Of a DNA stretch of 64,000 nucleotides, positions 43,217 to 52,816 are shown one piece after another (within the stretch, counting starts at the first letter, position 1; each line of letters begins with the position of its first letter). The notes beneath the pieces were generated by a model. That model was not told the origin of the DNA and did not search any database. It was given only the letters and a program-made list of their open reading frames with translations. The translations under genes were made by a program, and so were the position numbers. The DNA is taken from the NCBI RefSeq assembly GCF_902506605.1, contig NZ_LR733979.1, positions 2,588,008-2,652,007 of the forward strand. The letters run 5' to 3'. The DNA comes from Sphingomonas sp. AX6 (lineage in GTDB: Bacteria > Pseudomonadota > Alphaproteobacteria > Sphingomonadales > Sphingomonadaceae).

Positions 43217-46200
43217 TCAGCGGAAGTCGCGCGTTTTGACCCGGACCACATCTTCGGGATCCATTCCACCATCGTGCGGCGGCCAATAGGAATTGCGAAC
43301 TGCAGGTTGCCAGCCGGGATCGCCGCGATCGGGACTACCGGCATAGCGCGCTCCATCACCGCGGCCCGTAACCGGCCGAAACGACATCTCGCCGACCCTG
43401 CTGAGCATGGCGGTGTGATCGGTGATCCGATCACAGATCACGTGGATGATCTCGCCTTCTTTCTGGACCCGCCCTTTGAGACTGACCATCGCAGAGGTCA
43501 TGACCGCGCGGCGTTGCGACTCAAATCGGTCAGGCCAAAGGATGCCATTGGCAATGCCCGTTTCGTCTTCGATCGTGATGAATAACACGCCTTTGGCGCT
43601 CCCCGGCTTCTGACGAACCAGGATGATACCCGCCACCTCCACGTGACGCCCATCGCGGATGGTGGCCAAGTCAGCGCATGTGACGATGCCTCGTCTGCGA
43701 AGGTCCTCCCGCAAGAAAGTCAGCGGATGAGCGCGAAGGGACAATTGAAGCGATCGATAATCCTCCACCACCTCACGACCATCGGTCATTGGCGATAGGG
43801 CAACAGCGGGTTCGATCCCTTCGGGGCTGAACGCATCCTCACGCGCATCGGCTGCCGCGAATAATGGCAGCGGTGCTTCGCCGAGCCCCTTAACCTTCCA
43901 AATCCCCTGGCGCCGATCCTGTCCGAAAGCATGAAACGCGTCGGCTTCCGCCAACCGCTCAATGGCAGCCCGCGGAACGCCCGCACGTCGCCAAACCTCT
44001 TCAACCGATTGAAATGGCGCATCGCCCCGCGACGCCACAATCGCGGCTCCGTGTAGGTTGGCCAGCCCTCGCGTTAAGCGCAGTCCCAGGCGCACCGCCA
44101 ACCGTTTCCCCTTTGTCGGCTCAAGCGTACAATCCCAACGGCTCGCATTCACGCAGACCGGTTGAACTTCCACACCGTGCTCACGCGCATCGCGCACGAT
44201 CTGAGCCGGCGCGTAAAACCCCATTGGCTGAGCATTCAGCAGCGCTGCGCAAAAGACGTCCGGATGATGATGCTTCATCCAGCAACTGACCCAGCAAATT
44301 TTGGCAAAGCTGGCCGCGTGGCTTTCGGGAAAACCGTAGCTGCCAAACCCTTCGATCTGCTTGAACGTGCGCTCGGCAAAATCTCGCGGATAGCCACGCG
44401 ACACCATGCCTTCGACCAGCTTATCGTAGAAATGGCTGACGCCGCCGGTGAACTTGAAGGTCGCCATGGCGCGTCGGAGCTGATCCGCCTCTGCCGGAGT
44501 GAACCCTGCCCCGACGATCGCCACCTTCATCGCCTGTTCCTGGAATAACGGCACGCCCAGCGTCTTCTCGAGCACCGCGCGCAGTTCAGGCCGTGGATAT
44601 TCTGGTCGCTCCTTCCCTTCCCGGCGACGGAGATAGGGGTGGACCATATCGCCCTGGATGGGGCCCGGTCGGACGATCGCAATTTCAATGACCAGATCGT
44701 AGAAGCGCTGCGGCTTCATGCGCGGCAACATCGCCATCTGCGCACGACTTTCGATCTGAAACACGCCCAGCGTGTCAGCCTTCTGGATCATCGCGAACAC
44801 GTCCGGATCATCATCCTGCAGATCGACCATGCCGACGCGGATACCCTTCGCAGTCTCAAGCAGATTGAAGGCTCGGTTCATGCAACCGAGCATTCCCAGG
44901 CCAAGCACATCGACCTTCATGAACTTGAGCGCGTCGATGTCGTCCTTGTCCCATTCGATCACCTGCCGATCGGCCATCGCTGCGGGTTCGATCGGCACCA
45001 GGTCATCCAGCCGATCATGGGTCAGCACAAAGCCGCCCGGATGCTGTGATAGGTGTCGTGGGGTACCGATCAGCTTGCTTGCCAAGTCGAGCGCCAGACG
45101 AAGGCGTCGATCCTCAAGGTTCAGGTTCAATTCGGTCGCCTGTTTCTCGCCAACGCCGTCCGCGGACCACCCCCAAACCAGGCCAGACAATGCCTTGGTC
45201 ATGTCTTCGGGTAGGCCGAGCACCTTGCCAACCTCGCGGATAGCGCCCCGAGCGCGGTATCGGGTTACGACGGCAGTGAGCGCGGCATGCTTGCGACCAT
45301 AGGTCTCATAGATCCACTGGATGATCTCTTCACGGCGCTCATGCTCGAAATCGACATCGATATCTGGCGGCTCCTTGCGCTCGCCAGAGATGAACCGCTC
45401 GAACAGCAATTCATGCTTGATGGGATCGATGCTGGTGATGCCCAGTACGAAACACACGCAGCTGTTCGCGGCCGATCCCCGACCCTGGCACAGGATCCCG
45501 CGACGCCGAGCCTCGGTAACGATGGCGTTGACCGTCAGGAAATAGGGTGCGTAGCCCTGTGCCTCGATCAGCTTAAGCTCGTGTTTGATCTGCCGAGCAT
45601 GGGCATCCGGCACGCCGTCTGGAAACATGCGATCCGTCGCCGCGGAAGTCAGTTGGCTCAACGCCTCATGCGCGGTTAGCCCCTCGATGACAGTTTCGTG
45701 CGGATACTGATAGCTAAGCTCTTTCAGGTCGAACGTACAGCGCCGGGCAATATCCACGGTGGCTACCAACGCGTCAGGAAAGGCGGCGAAGCGCCGGCAC
45801 ACCTCGTCAGGACTTTTAAGCGCGCGGTCGCCATGCCGTTCTCGCCGGAACCCCAGCGTGTCGATCGTGCATTTCTCTCGGATTGCGGTCACCACATCCT
45901 GCAGCAACCGGGCCTCGCGGGCATGATAGAGGATGTCGCCAGTTGCAACCGGTCGCACGCCTGTCTTACGCGCCAGATCCGCTAATGAATGTAAGCGTAC
46001 AAGCTCGTCCGGACGCCGCCTAAAGGTCAGCGCTAGAAAAGCGCGGTCGCCGAACGCCTGCGCCAATGCCGTGAGGTCCGTGCCCAGCCGTTCGTCTGCC
46101 TGATCGGGAATCAAGATGGCAATCAGGCCGTCGCTATGCGCCACCACGTCTGACCAGTTAAGCGTGCACCCGCCCTTGCCGGCGCGAGACTTTCCAACCG

Positions 46201-46483
46201 TGAGCAGCCGGGTTAGTCGCGACCATGCGGGTCGGTCGGTCGGGTAAAGGAGGAAACTGGGACCGTCGGCGAGATCAATTCGAGTACCGGCGATCAGTCG
46301 AACGCCGGTTGCCTTTTGGGCGTCCCAAGCCCGGACGATGCCCGCGACGCTGCCGAGATCAGCGACCCCTAGCGCCTGATGTCCTTGCAATGCGGCAGCC
46401 GAGAACAGCTCCTCTGGCGATGATGCGCCACGTAGGAAACTGTAATGGCTGGTGACCTGAAGCTCGACATAGCCGGTCATCAC
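43217..46483 (-). CDS. dnaE2: Error-prone DNA polymerase DnaE2
   Basis: C-family translesion polymerase of 1088 residues. The PHP domain begins [22 protein letters not shown]; the palm carries the catalytic acidic motif [15 protein letters not shown]; the fingers include [17 protein letters not shown] and [17 protein letters not shown]; and the C-terminal OB domain shows [29 protein letters not shown]. The start is GTG 46483, overlapping the imuB stop by four bases. It does mutagenic bypass synthesis after DNA damage together with ImuA and ImuB. Length is normal; the beta-clamp-binding role is usually supplied by ImuB. Confidence 0.95.
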   Translation of the reverse strand: MMTGYVELQVTSHYSFLRGASSPEELFSAAALQGHQALGVADLGSVAGIVRAWDAQKATGVRLIAGTRIDLADGPSFLLYPTDRPAWSRLTRLLTVGKSRAGKGGCTLNWSDVVAHSDGLIAILIPDQADERLGTDLTALAQAFGDRAFLALTFRRRPDELVRLHSLADLARKTGVRPVATGDILYHAREARLLQDVVTAIREKCTIDTLGFRRERHGDRALKSPDEVCRRFAAFPDALVATVDIARRCTFDLKELSYQYPHETVIEGLTAHEALSQLTSAATDRMFPDGVPDAHARQIKHELKLIEAQGYAPYFLTVNAIVTEARRRGILCQGRGSAANSCVCFVLGITSIDPIKHELLFERFISGERKEPPDIDVDFEHERREEIIQWIYETYGRKHAALTAVVTRYRARGAIREVGKVLGLPEDMTKALSGLVWGWSADGVGEKQATELNLNLEDRRLRLALDLASKLIGTPRHLSQHPGGFVLTHDRLDDLVPIEPAAMADRQVIEWDKDDIDALKFMKVDVLGLGMLGCMNRAFNLLETAKGIRVGMVDLQDDDPDVFAMIQKADTLGVFQIESRAQMAMLPRMKPQRFYDLVIEIAIVRPGPIQGDMVHPYLRRREGKERPEYPRPELRAVLEKTLGVPLFQEQAMKVAIVGAGFTPAEADQLRRAMATFKFTGGVSHFYDKLVEGMVSRGYPRDFAERTFKQIEGFGSYGFPESHAASFAKICWVSCWMKHHHPDVFCAALLNAQPMGFYAPAQIVRDAREHGVEVQPVCVNASRWDCTLEPTKGKRLAVRLGLRLTRGLANLHGAAIVASRGDAPFQSVEEVWRRAGVPRAAIERLAEADAFHAFGQDRRQGIWKVKGLGEAPLPLFAAADAREDAFSPEGIEPAVALSPMTDGREVVEDYRSLQLSLRAHPLTFLREDLRRRGIVTCADLATIRDGRHVEVAGIILVRQKPGSAKGVLFITIEDETGIANGILWPDRFESQRRAVMTSAMVSLKGRVQKEGEIIHVICDRITDHTAMLSRVGEMSFRPVTGRGDGARYAGSPDRGDPGWQPAVRNSYWPPHDGGMDPEDVVRVKTRDFR

Positions 46484-48246
46484 CCGAACAGTCCGTGAAG
46501 GTACCAGCTTAGATCCCCCGTTTCGGAATCGACCCCGTCACCCCGCCGAAACACCCAAAATCTGGCGCCGGTCTCGTCCTCTAGGCGGAAGTAATCTCGC
46601 ACAGCCCAGACCTCACCGTCCCGACGCCACCATTCTCCATGAATACGCTCAGGGCCGTCCCCCGCGACCACCCGATGGATTGCCCCACGCCACTCAAAAC
46701 GACGAGGCGGGGCGTCAGGCAACAATGCGATGACCCTGTGCAACGGCTCTGGGCGCCTTAGCAGTCGCGCTGGCCGACTATAGATTGGCCATCCAAGAGG
46801 GGGCTCGAGCGGCCCGATTTGCCTTACCGCACGCTCGGGCACGTCGCTTTCGACGGCACTGACCCGAAATAGCGCAGCGGACCCCACCCGACCAACCAGT
46901 TGATCAATCGCGCTCGCGATATCGGGCGTGGCGGGCTCGCCCGCCAAAATCGCAGGCATCTCCGCGGCAGAGAGAGTTTCGGTACGAAGCGCTTCCATAC
47001 GCATCGCTTCAATCCCGAACCCCGGCTCGATCCGGTCGATCCGCAGTGAGATAAGGCGCAAAAGATGGCGTGGGTCGCGCGTCGCCTTAGCCGTTCCGAA
47101 GGCTACATGCTGCGCACCGCCATCGACACGTAGACACGAAAGTCGGATCGCGCGCGCACCCAGTCCCCGGGTCCTGAGCATGGCGCTGAGATCGTCGCAC
47201 AGGTCGCCTGCCACCTGTAAAATCGCTTCGGCCGTGGCAATTGGTTCAAGCAATCGACGTTCTACGACTACTGGATCTCGTGGCAGCACCGGATCGATCG
47301 GCTCTGCGATGCGACCAAGTGCTTGGTCCAGCCGCTCGATGGCAGGCCGTCCCAGCCGTCGAGCCAAAGGTGCACGGGGCAGTCCCAACAGGTCACCGAC
47401 CCGGTCCAAGCCAAAGCGCTTCGCTGCATCAATGGCACGGTCTTCCAGCCGGAGTGCCGCAACCGGCAGTACTGCAATTGCCTGTGCCCCCTGCCCCATT
47501 GGCACGATCGCCATTGCTCTACCGGAATATCGCGCGATCGCATGCGCGGCTCCCACGGTGTCGGCCACCGCGATACGGCCCGTGAAACCAAGCCGCTTGA
47601 GAAATCGGATAACCCGGCGGCAAAACCGCTCTTCGCCCCCGTGCAAATGCGCGGTGCCGGTGAGATCGAGCAAAAGGCCGTCTGACGAAGCCGCGGCAAT
47701 CGGTGTCCAATGCGTTGTCGCATGTAACGCCAGCCGTCGAAGCGATAACTCGTCAGCAGCTCGATCATGGGCGCGAATGTCGAGATCGGAAACCAACGCG
47801 CGCGCATGCGCAATTGCCATTCCAGTGGACAGACCCAACGCCTCGGCAGCCGGACACACTGCGACCGCCAGTAATGTTCTTCCCACCGGCTCGGACAGAA
47901 CTAGCGGTTGGCAGTGCGGGGTGATGGCCTCGGCGAAGGTTTGATCGGCGCGCCTGACCTGCGATTTGAACGGGTGAGCCGCGGCCTCGGAATGACGACC
48001 GAGCTCTCGCGCAGCCGGACGACGATGCTTTGGCAATGCCGCAATCTGGGCATCGACTTGCGCACGCGCCCATTTGGCACCCGGACGCCAGCCACCACCG
48101 CGCGGTACCGAACACGCACCCGGATCGTCATCGATCGGCAGTGCGGCTGGCAATCGCGGCTTAAGCGGCTCTTTGGATGATCGCTCCACTCGCCGAACGC
48201 GCTCGATCGCGAACATCGGCAAGTGAAGCGAGGCGACCCGTCGCAT
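46480..48246 (-). CDS. imuB: ImuB, catalytically degenerate Y-family polymerase
   Basis: A 588-residue Y-family-like protein. The N-terminus [18 protein letters not shown] replaces the acidic HVDMDCFFA motif of active DinB enzymes, as in known ImuB proteins. The centre contains [43 protein letters not shown], helix-hairpin-helix [21 protein letters not shown], and a C-terminal tail [24 protein letters not shown]...[19 protein letters not shown] typical of the family. ATG 48246 with GAGGG upstream was chosen; it overlaps imuA by 86 bases. It acts as a hub linking ImuA, DnaE2 and the beta clamp. Confidence 0.92.
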   Translation of the reverse strand: MRRVASLHLPMFAIERVRRVERSSKEPLKPRLPAALPIDDDPGACSVPRGGGWRPGAKWARAQVDAQIAALPKHRRPAARELGRHSEAAAHPFKSQVRRADQTFAEAITPHCQPLVLSEPVGRTLLAVAVCPAAEALGLSTGMAIAHARALVSDLDIRAHDRAADELSLRRLALHATTHWTPIAAASSDGLLLDLTGTAHLHGGEERFCRRVIRFLKRLGFTGRIAVADTVGAAHAIARYSGRAMAIVPMGQGAQAIAVLPVAALRLEDRAIDAAKRFGLDRVGDLLGLPRAPLARRLGRPAIERLDQALGRIAEPIDPVLPRDPVVVERRLLEPIATAEAILQVAGDLCDDLSAMLRTRGLGARAIRLSCLRVDGGAQHVAFGTAKATRDPRHLLRLISLRIDRIEPGFGIEAMRMEALRTETLSAAEMPAILAGEPATPDIASAIDQLVGRVGSAALFRVSAVESDVPERAVRQIGPLEPPLGWPIYSRPARLLRRPEPLHRVIALLPDAPPRRFEWRGAIHRVVAGDGPERIHGEWWRRDGEVWAVRDYFRLEDETGARFWVFRRGDGVDSETGDLSWYLHGLFG

Positions 48247-48925
48247 CGCAGCCCTCAGCATTAGTAGAAAAAGGATGGCCGCCGCGTTGACGGACAAGTT
48301 CTATGGACCAGCGCGTCCTGCCGATGCCCGGCACACCAAGTGGCGCGGAAGGGACCGCCCCGATACGCCAGCGCGTCGTCGCGACTGAAGGTTCAGATAG
48401 GGGACACCTGGCTGCTCGCTTCCACCGGCGCAACAGAAGCACTGGGACCCCCGCGTCCTCGGCGACCAGCTGAAGCCGACGCAACGCGGTCATGCTCGCC
48501 TGCCGGACCTCGCCCACAACGGCCGCAAACGCGCCATGTCGAGCGGCATCTTCCACCAAGGCAAGCACATCGGCATCTTCACGCGCTTCGGCGTGGATCA
48601 GTTTTGCAGGGCCTAGGCCCACCTGCTCGAGTCCAGGAGCGTAAAGATCGTAGCGGGACAGCGCCCAAAGGACGTTTGCGTTTGGCGCCGAAGCAAATCG
48701 AGCGGCAATGCCTGCTGTAAACAGCGCGGCGCACGCGTCGTCGGTTAAGGTCGACGTCGTAGGTGCGATTTCATGAAGCGCCTGCGTGATCAGCCCGCCG
48801 CACGCGAGTTGATCATCTATTTCGTCAATACCAAACGGAAGCACAGCCTTCATCGCAGTCTGATCCGGTGCGACGGCGGCCCTAAGGGCAGCGATCTGAT
48901 CGCGAAGAGCATTTGTAGGGGGCAT
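48161..48925 (-). CDS. imuA: ImuA, RecA-like accessory protein
   Basis: A 254-residue protein of the ImuA/SulA-RecA-like family. Recognisable parts are LRDQIAALRAAV at the start, VLPFGIDEIDDQLACGGLITQALHEI in place of the RecA Walker A region, NVLWALSRYDLYAPGLEQVGLGPAKLIHAEARED, and AGVPVLLLRRWKRA in the C-terminal half. It is the first gene of the imuA-imuB-dnaE2 cassette and has a LexA box 19 bases upstream, so the whole set should be induced by the SOS response. It modulates RecA in characterised systems. Confidence 0.9.
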   Translation of the reverse strand: MPPTNALRDQIAALRAAVAPDQTAMKAVLPFGIDEIDDQLACGGLITQALHEIAPTTSTLTDDACAALFTAGIAARFASAPNANVLWALSRYDLYAPGLEQVGLGPAKLIHAEAREDADVLALVEDAARHGAFAAVVGEVRQASMTALRRLQLVAEDAGVPVLLLRRWKRAARCPLSEPSVATTRWRIGAVPSAPLGVPGIGRTRWSIELVRQRGGHPFSTNAEGCDATGRLASLADVRDRARSASGAIIQRAA

Positions 48926-48944
48926 TGCAGGAACGACTCACTGT

Positions 48945-48959
48945 GTTCCTATAATGTTC
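48945..48959 (-). promoter_or_regulatory. LexA box (GTTC-N7-GTTC) of the mutasome operon
   Basis: GTTC at 48945-48948 and 48956-48959 as direct repeats separated by seven bases (CTATAAT) on the + strand; this exact architecture is the alphaproteobacterial SOS box. On the transcribed strand it overlaps a TATAGG -10-like sequence and lies 19 bases upstream of the imuA ATG. Confidence 0.85.
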
Positions 48960-49038
48960 CACTTTCTGAACTGTCGCGTCAACGTCCGTTCGGCGCTTTC
49001 AGCACCTGCACAACGCGTTCGAAACGCGTGACCGGGAT

Positions 49039-49476
49039 TCAGTCAGATCTCTTACGGTCGATCAGCGCGACGGTTGCGGGGTCAGGTGAGCCAAACCACC
49101 GAATGATCGCGGCTTCGAACAAAGGCCCGCCACCGGCCATGCTAAATAACGTCAGCGATGATCGTAGCTTGAGCGCATCGATTTCACCAAACACGTCGAT
49201 TGCGCTCACGTCTTGGAGATCCTGCAGCGCGGCAACGGCTTCGCGCAGTCTGGGACCGAGGATCGGATCGGTCAGATAAGCCTTGGCCTCATCGATCGAA
49301 CCGATTGCGTAGTGCTTGGCAATTTCGCTTCTGCCCAAGCCTGCAAGCTGGGGGAAGATAAACCACATCCAGTGCGTCCGCTTCCGACCCCGCCGGATTT
49401 CCGCAAGCGCCTCCGTATAGGTTCCGTCCTGCGCGCTGATGAAACGCTGGAGCTCGTGAGGATGGGTGGTGCTCAC
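49039..49476 (-). CDS. DUF1810 family protein
   Basis: A 145-residue protein with the unmistakable DUF1810 pattern: LQRFISAQDGTYTEALAEIRRGRKRTHWMWFIFPQLAGLGRSEIAKHYAI, DEAKAYLTDPILGPRL and LRSSLTLFSMAG. It is predicted helical and soluble. Function unknown; found in many bacteria, often as a single gene. It lies upstream of the LexA-controlled set but reads in the same direction with its own start. Confidence 0.9.
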   Translation of the reverse strand: MSTTHPHELQRFISAQDGTYTEALAEIRRGRKRTHWMWFIFPQLAGLGRSEIAKHYAIGSIDEAKAYLTDPILGPRLREAVAALQDLQDVSAIDVFGEIDALKLRSSLTLFSMAGGGPLFEAAIIRWFGSPDPATVALIDRKRSD

Positions 49477-49502
49477 TGTGAAATGACGCCTCCAACACCA
49501 AT

Positions 49503-49697
49503 TTAGGATTTAATTCGGCCGTCTATTTGGGAGCCATGGATATCAATGGCAGCATCACTGGCTGCGGGTTGGCAGCAAGCGCAGGCGTTATCCGGCCGCT
49601 TTGTCCCGGCCGCGAGCCGTCGTCGCTCGGCGCGGTTGGGCCTGGTCGGAAAAGCTGCGCCGATGTTTCCGCCAACGTTGTTAGCAGCATCGCTCAT
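49503..49697 (-). CDS. 64-residue hypothetical protein
   Basis: Coupled by an ATGA overlap to the 102-residue gene upstream. The product (MSDAANNVGGNIGAAFPTRPNRAERRRLAAGTK, then CACCQP) is basic in the middle and has a small Cys cluster (CACC). No family recognised. The overlap is the main support for translation. Confidence 0.4.
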   Translation of the reverse strand: MSDAANNVGGNIGAAFPTRPNRAERRRLAAGTKRPDNACACCQPAASDAAIDIHGSQIDGRIKS

Positions 49698-50002
49698 TTA
49701 TCGACCTTTGTAGCGCCATCGAATTCGTCGAACGCGCTGACGATTTCCTCGACGGCGGCAGGGTTATTCACATCGACCGAAACCTGTACGCCACCAGCAT
49801 GCGCGCCATCGTTGCGAGCTTCTTCGCCAGGTGGAATGGTAGAGCTATCGGATCCGTCCACCTCGACACCCGCGCTGTTTTGAGCCCCCTCGGCCGCGAT
49901 AAAGATATCGCTTCTCTCAACATCAAATTCTTGAACAAGCCGCTCAACCGCCATTTCGGCATCTCGGCGGGTCTCAAACAAACCTGTGATACTGGTGCAC
50001 AT
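49694..50002 (-). CDS. YflT/GSP17M-like small stress protein (tentative)
   Basis: A 102-residue protein. The first 35 residues (MCTSITGLFETRRDAEMAVERLVQEFDVERSDIFIAAE) have the ferredoxin-like pattern of YflT/general stress protein 17M domains. An acidic Ser/Gly-rich middle (VEVDGSDSSTIPPGEEARNDGAH) leads to VQVSVDVNNPAAVEEIVSAFDEFDG, the second half of the same fold. AAGGAG lies at good spacing before ATG 50002. It probably occurs with other stress-inducible genes; direct function unknown. Confidence 0.65.
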   Translation of the reverse strand: MCTSITGLFETRRDAEMAVERLVQEFDVERSDIFIAAEGAQNSAGVEVDGSDSSTIPPGEEARNDGAHAGGVQVSVDVNNPAAVEEIVSAFDEFDGATKVDK

Positions 50003-50554
50003 AGCCATCTCCTTCTCGGACGTGGATCTGGCAACGTTTGCAGGGTCCTGGAAGGTCCGAATCAATATCAACTCCCGCATGCGGCACAGTTGTTCGTCTC
50101 GTGAGATCGATGCCCTCCTGAGCTGCGATCGCCGGCAAGGTCGATCATTTACTCGGGCGAAGCGTCGGCCCCCTAACGGATTGAATGTGATGGGTACGAC
50201 GATGCAATCCTAGCGTCCCCTTCCGTCCAACTGGATCGAGCGACCAGAACGCAAGCGATCCATTGCCGAACGGCAACCGTCGCCGAGACCAGACCCGCCG
50301 TTTGTGGGCCGGCTGCGGACCGTCAGGTTTCAAACAACAGGCCTGGAGTAACCGCCATTCGTATTCCGGCCACGGCGTGGCCCTTCGAACGTCGGGTGAT
50401 AGGAAGATCAGCCGCCTGACGGTTTTCCGTTTTGCGCCTTATGTTAGCGGGCAACACACCGCAGACCGATCGAATATCGCGAAACTGGCACTTTGCGGGC
50501 CGGCGGCCAGCGACCATCGAACCGCACAAAATTTACATCAACTACCCTCGCGGA
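50003..50554. other. 552-base stretch without a convincing gene
   Basis: Several short frames exist on both strands (for example + 50263-50655 and - 50145-50333) but none shows family resemblance or a ribosome binding site. It separates the small stress-type gene from the exopolysaccharide locus. The promoter of the 102-residue gene should lie near 50.0-50.1 kb. No repeats noted. Confidence 0.5.
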
Positions 50555-51733
50555 TCAGCCCCGCCGCAGGCACTCGACGGGTTTGGTCCGTCGGAACTCC
50601 GCGCAGCTCCAGCGTACCTCCTCGGCCGCGCCCACGCCTGTGCGGTTATAGCTGAACGAGATCGCGTCGATCGCGCTACCCGGCATCGGAAAACGGCTCG
50701 GTCGGTGCCTTGCGTCCGTCCAGCCGATCAGCTTGCACTGCGCGAACCCTTGGCAACGCTGGATTGCGAGTTGGAGAAAGCTATCGGGGTCGGCCCCCGC
50801 GTCGAGCGCGACAAGGAACACGCCGTCAGCGGGCGCATCGGAGCGATCGGGCAAACGTTCGGGGGGGGGGGACGCAACCATTGCAACCTCCAGGGCGGTT
50901 GCGGCGAGCGCCACCGCATCTGGCGCATCGGCAGGCATGGCCGCGATAGCTCCCGAACTTGCGGTATCGCGGTGGATACCCGACAACCAGCCCAATCGCG
51001 CGATGCTCGGCTCCACACCTGCGTAGCTGCCCGTGAAGTTGCCGGGCCGCAACGCGCTAGCCTGAAAGAATAGGTGGGAATCGACCGCCGCGATCTTGTC
51101 GAGCGTACGGCTCCAATAAGGATGCACCCAATCGGTGTGGTAATGAGTGGCGTGGCCAACCGTCGCATCGGTGACGCCGTTCAACGCCTCGATCGCTGTG
51201 CGCCGCGCCGCTTCCCACGCGCTCGCCGAGGGGCGGTGCCGGGTCATCGCACCGTCGCAGGTAAAGGTGAACTGGCACCCCGTGCTGCGCTCGCTGCCCT
51301 GAAAAACCACACCGCAAACCGATCGCGGATAGGCCGGGTTGCGCATCCGGTTGAGCACAACCTGCATCACCGCGCGCTGCCCGCGCGTGTCATTCCCGGC
51401 TTCGTAATATCCCGCCGCTGCCAGGCAGTCGGCCGCGCGGGTGCGATCAGCGACCTCGCCCGAAATGAAGAAAGGCGGCGCGCTCCGTGTCGGCACGCGG
51501 GCAAAGGGGATGGCGGCGTTGCGTGTCTGCGCCGCAACCAATGCCGGGGGCCGCCGGTCGCTGGCGATATGGTCGAGGAAACCGATCAGCGGCGGTGCGG
51601 CTGTCGCGGGCATCGCCGGCCTGACGGGCCGCGCGGCGGCAACGCCCGGCTGATCGGCAGGCGCGGTGAGCATGACGAAGATCGCAAACAACCCTCCGAT
51701 TTGCAGCCCTGTCTGGAAGCGCGCGCCGACCAC
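50555..51733 (-). CDS. Cell-wall hydrolase (SleB-like) with C11 tract
   Basis: A 392-residue protein. After a signal-anchor-like N-terminus (LQIGGLFAIFVMLTAPA) and an Ala/Pro linker, residues 100-225 form the SleB/Hydrolase_2 domain: CLAAAGYYEAGNDTRGQRAVMQVVLNRMRNPAYPRSVCGVVFQGSERSTGCQFTFTCDG and HYHTDWVHPYWSRTLDKIA. The Glu of YYEAGND is the expected catalytic residue. A 160-residue tail of unknown function follows, containing a run of eleven C (G on the + strand, 50861-50871) that encodes SPPPE near residue 290. It starts two bases after the methyltransferase stop, so it belongs to the polysaccharide operon; a role in opening peptidoglycan for export machinery is possible. Confidence 0.87.
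   Translation of the reverse strand: MVGARFQTGLQIGGLFAIFVMLTAPADQPGVAAARPVRPAMPATAAPPLIGFLDHIASDRRPPALVAAQTRNAAIPFARVPTRSAPPFFISGEVADRTRAADCLAAAGYYEAGNDTRGQRAVMQVVLNRMRNPAYPRSVCGVVFQGSERSTGCQFTFTCDGAMTRHRPSASAWEAARRTAIEALNGVTDATVGHATHYHTDWVHPYWSRTLDKIAAVDSHLFFQASALRPGNFTGSYAGVEPSIARLGWLSGIHRDTASSGAIAAMPADAPDAVALAATALEVAMVASPPPERLPDRSDAPADGVFLVALDAGADPDSFLQLAIQRCQGFAQCKLIGWTDARHRPSRFPMPGSAIDAISFSYNRTGVGAAEEVRWSCAEFRRTKPVECLRRG
50861..50871. repeat. Homopolymeric G11/C11 tract within the cell-wall hydrolase gene
   Basis: Eleven consecutive G on the + strand (C on the coding strand). Tracts of this length are prone to slipped-strand mispairing; a one-base change would replace the last ~100 residues of the hydrolase while leaving its catalytic domain. 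Confidence 0.85.
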
Positions 51734-51735
51734 CT

Positions 51736-52716
51736 CTAAGCTGCGACGCGGAGCGTCGCCCCCGACCGGTCGGGCACCCGCGTCAGGATGCCGATCGAAT
51801 CATATTTTCGGTTTGCGGGCGCAAACGCAGCCCGCGCGAGCAGCATGACGCTGCGCCACCGCGAATGACGCTTGGCCCCGCCCGCTATGCCACGGCGTGC
51901 AAGCCGGTCGTGAATTTCGCATTCCCACGCGCGCCAGCTCGGCGTGAACAGCCGGGTGAAGCCGTTGTGCCGCCACGCCGCGATGTCCAGCCCGGCGGCG
52001 TCCGCCATCTTCGCCAGCCCATCGGGGGTGAAGAACCACAAATGCCGCGGAGCATCGAACATCTCGGAGCATTGTCGAAACGTCTCGAAATGGTGGCAGG
52101 CGGCGTTCGGCACCTCGATATAGCCGATTCCGCCCGGCGCGGTGAGTTGCCGCATGGTCGCCAGTGCACGCATCGGATCGATACAATGCTCCAGCGCATG
52201 CGACATGATGACCAAGTCGAAGCGCCGATCCGCGAGTTCGGAGGGCGGCGCCTCTGCGGTGCCTGGTAGCGCCGTTAGCCCCTGCGATGCGACATAGGCG
52301 CGCGATCCGGGATCGGGGTCGATGCCCAGCACGTCGAATCCGCGCTCACGAAACGCAGCCAGCTTCTCGCCGTCGCCGCAGCCAATGTCGAGCACGCGCC
52401 CACCGGACGGAAGCATCGCCGCGACGGCATCAACATCGAACGGCGTCGCACGGTCGGCGGCCCAAGCGAGTCGGATCAGGATGCGGTCGATCAGGCCGGG
52501 CGAAACGGCGTGCATGTGACTCTCGCCATGGGTGTAGTAGGATTTGAGGTCGTAGAAGCCGCCGACCTCGGCCGGATCGGGCATCCGCGACGACCGCGCT
52601 AGGCCGCAGCCGTCGCATCGCAAAATTCGGCCGAACGGCGTCGGTTCGTCCTTCTTTGCGTCGATCGGCATCGCGATCCAGCGACGCATCAACCCGGAAC
52701 AGGCGGGACAGTCCAT
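51736..52716 (-). CDS. Class I SAM-dependent methyltransferase with N-terminal zinc-ribbon
   Basis: A 326-residue protein. The first 45 residues contain CPACSG and CDGCG, a zinc-ribbon often found in sugar or EPS methyltransferases. The Rossmann core has VLDIGCGDGEKLAAF (motif I), VLGIDPDP, and the post-motif FDLVIMSHALEHCIDPMRALATM, followed by GGIGYIEVPN. AAGGAGG supports ATG 52716. It lies between the initiating sugar transferase and the cell-wall hydrolase in the EPS operon, so methylation of a polysaccharide residue or its lipid-linked precursor is the likely role. Confidence 0.85.
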   Translation of the reverse strand: MDCPACSGLMRRWIAMPIDAKKDEPTPFGRILRCDGCGLARSSRMPDPAEVGGFYDLKSYYTHGESHMHAVSPGLIDRILIRLAWAADRATPFDVDAVAAMLPSGGRVLDIGCGDGEKLAAFRERGFDVLGIDPDPGSRAYVASQGLTALPGTAEAPPSELADRRFDLVIMSHALEHCIDPMRALATMRQLTAPGGIGYIEVPNAACHHFETFRQCSEMFDAPRHLWFFTPDGLAKMADAAGLDIAAWRHNGFTRLFTPSWRAWECEIHDRLARRGIAGGAKRHSRWRSVMLLARAAFAPANRKYDSIGILTRVPDRSGATLRVAA

Positions 52717-52816
52717 GATGGCCTCCTTCACTGGCCAGCCTGCGTCAGCGACTGTTGCGACACCATCGGTGGAATCAGGAAGGCGATCGACGGTGGGCGA
52801 TGCTGGTTGGGCGACA

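Noticed and set aside
50263..51073. + strand frames in and beyond the 50.0-50.55 kb gap (50263-50655 and 50432-51073)
   Set aside because: They run into the antisense of the cell-wall hydrolase gene and contain no recognisable domain.
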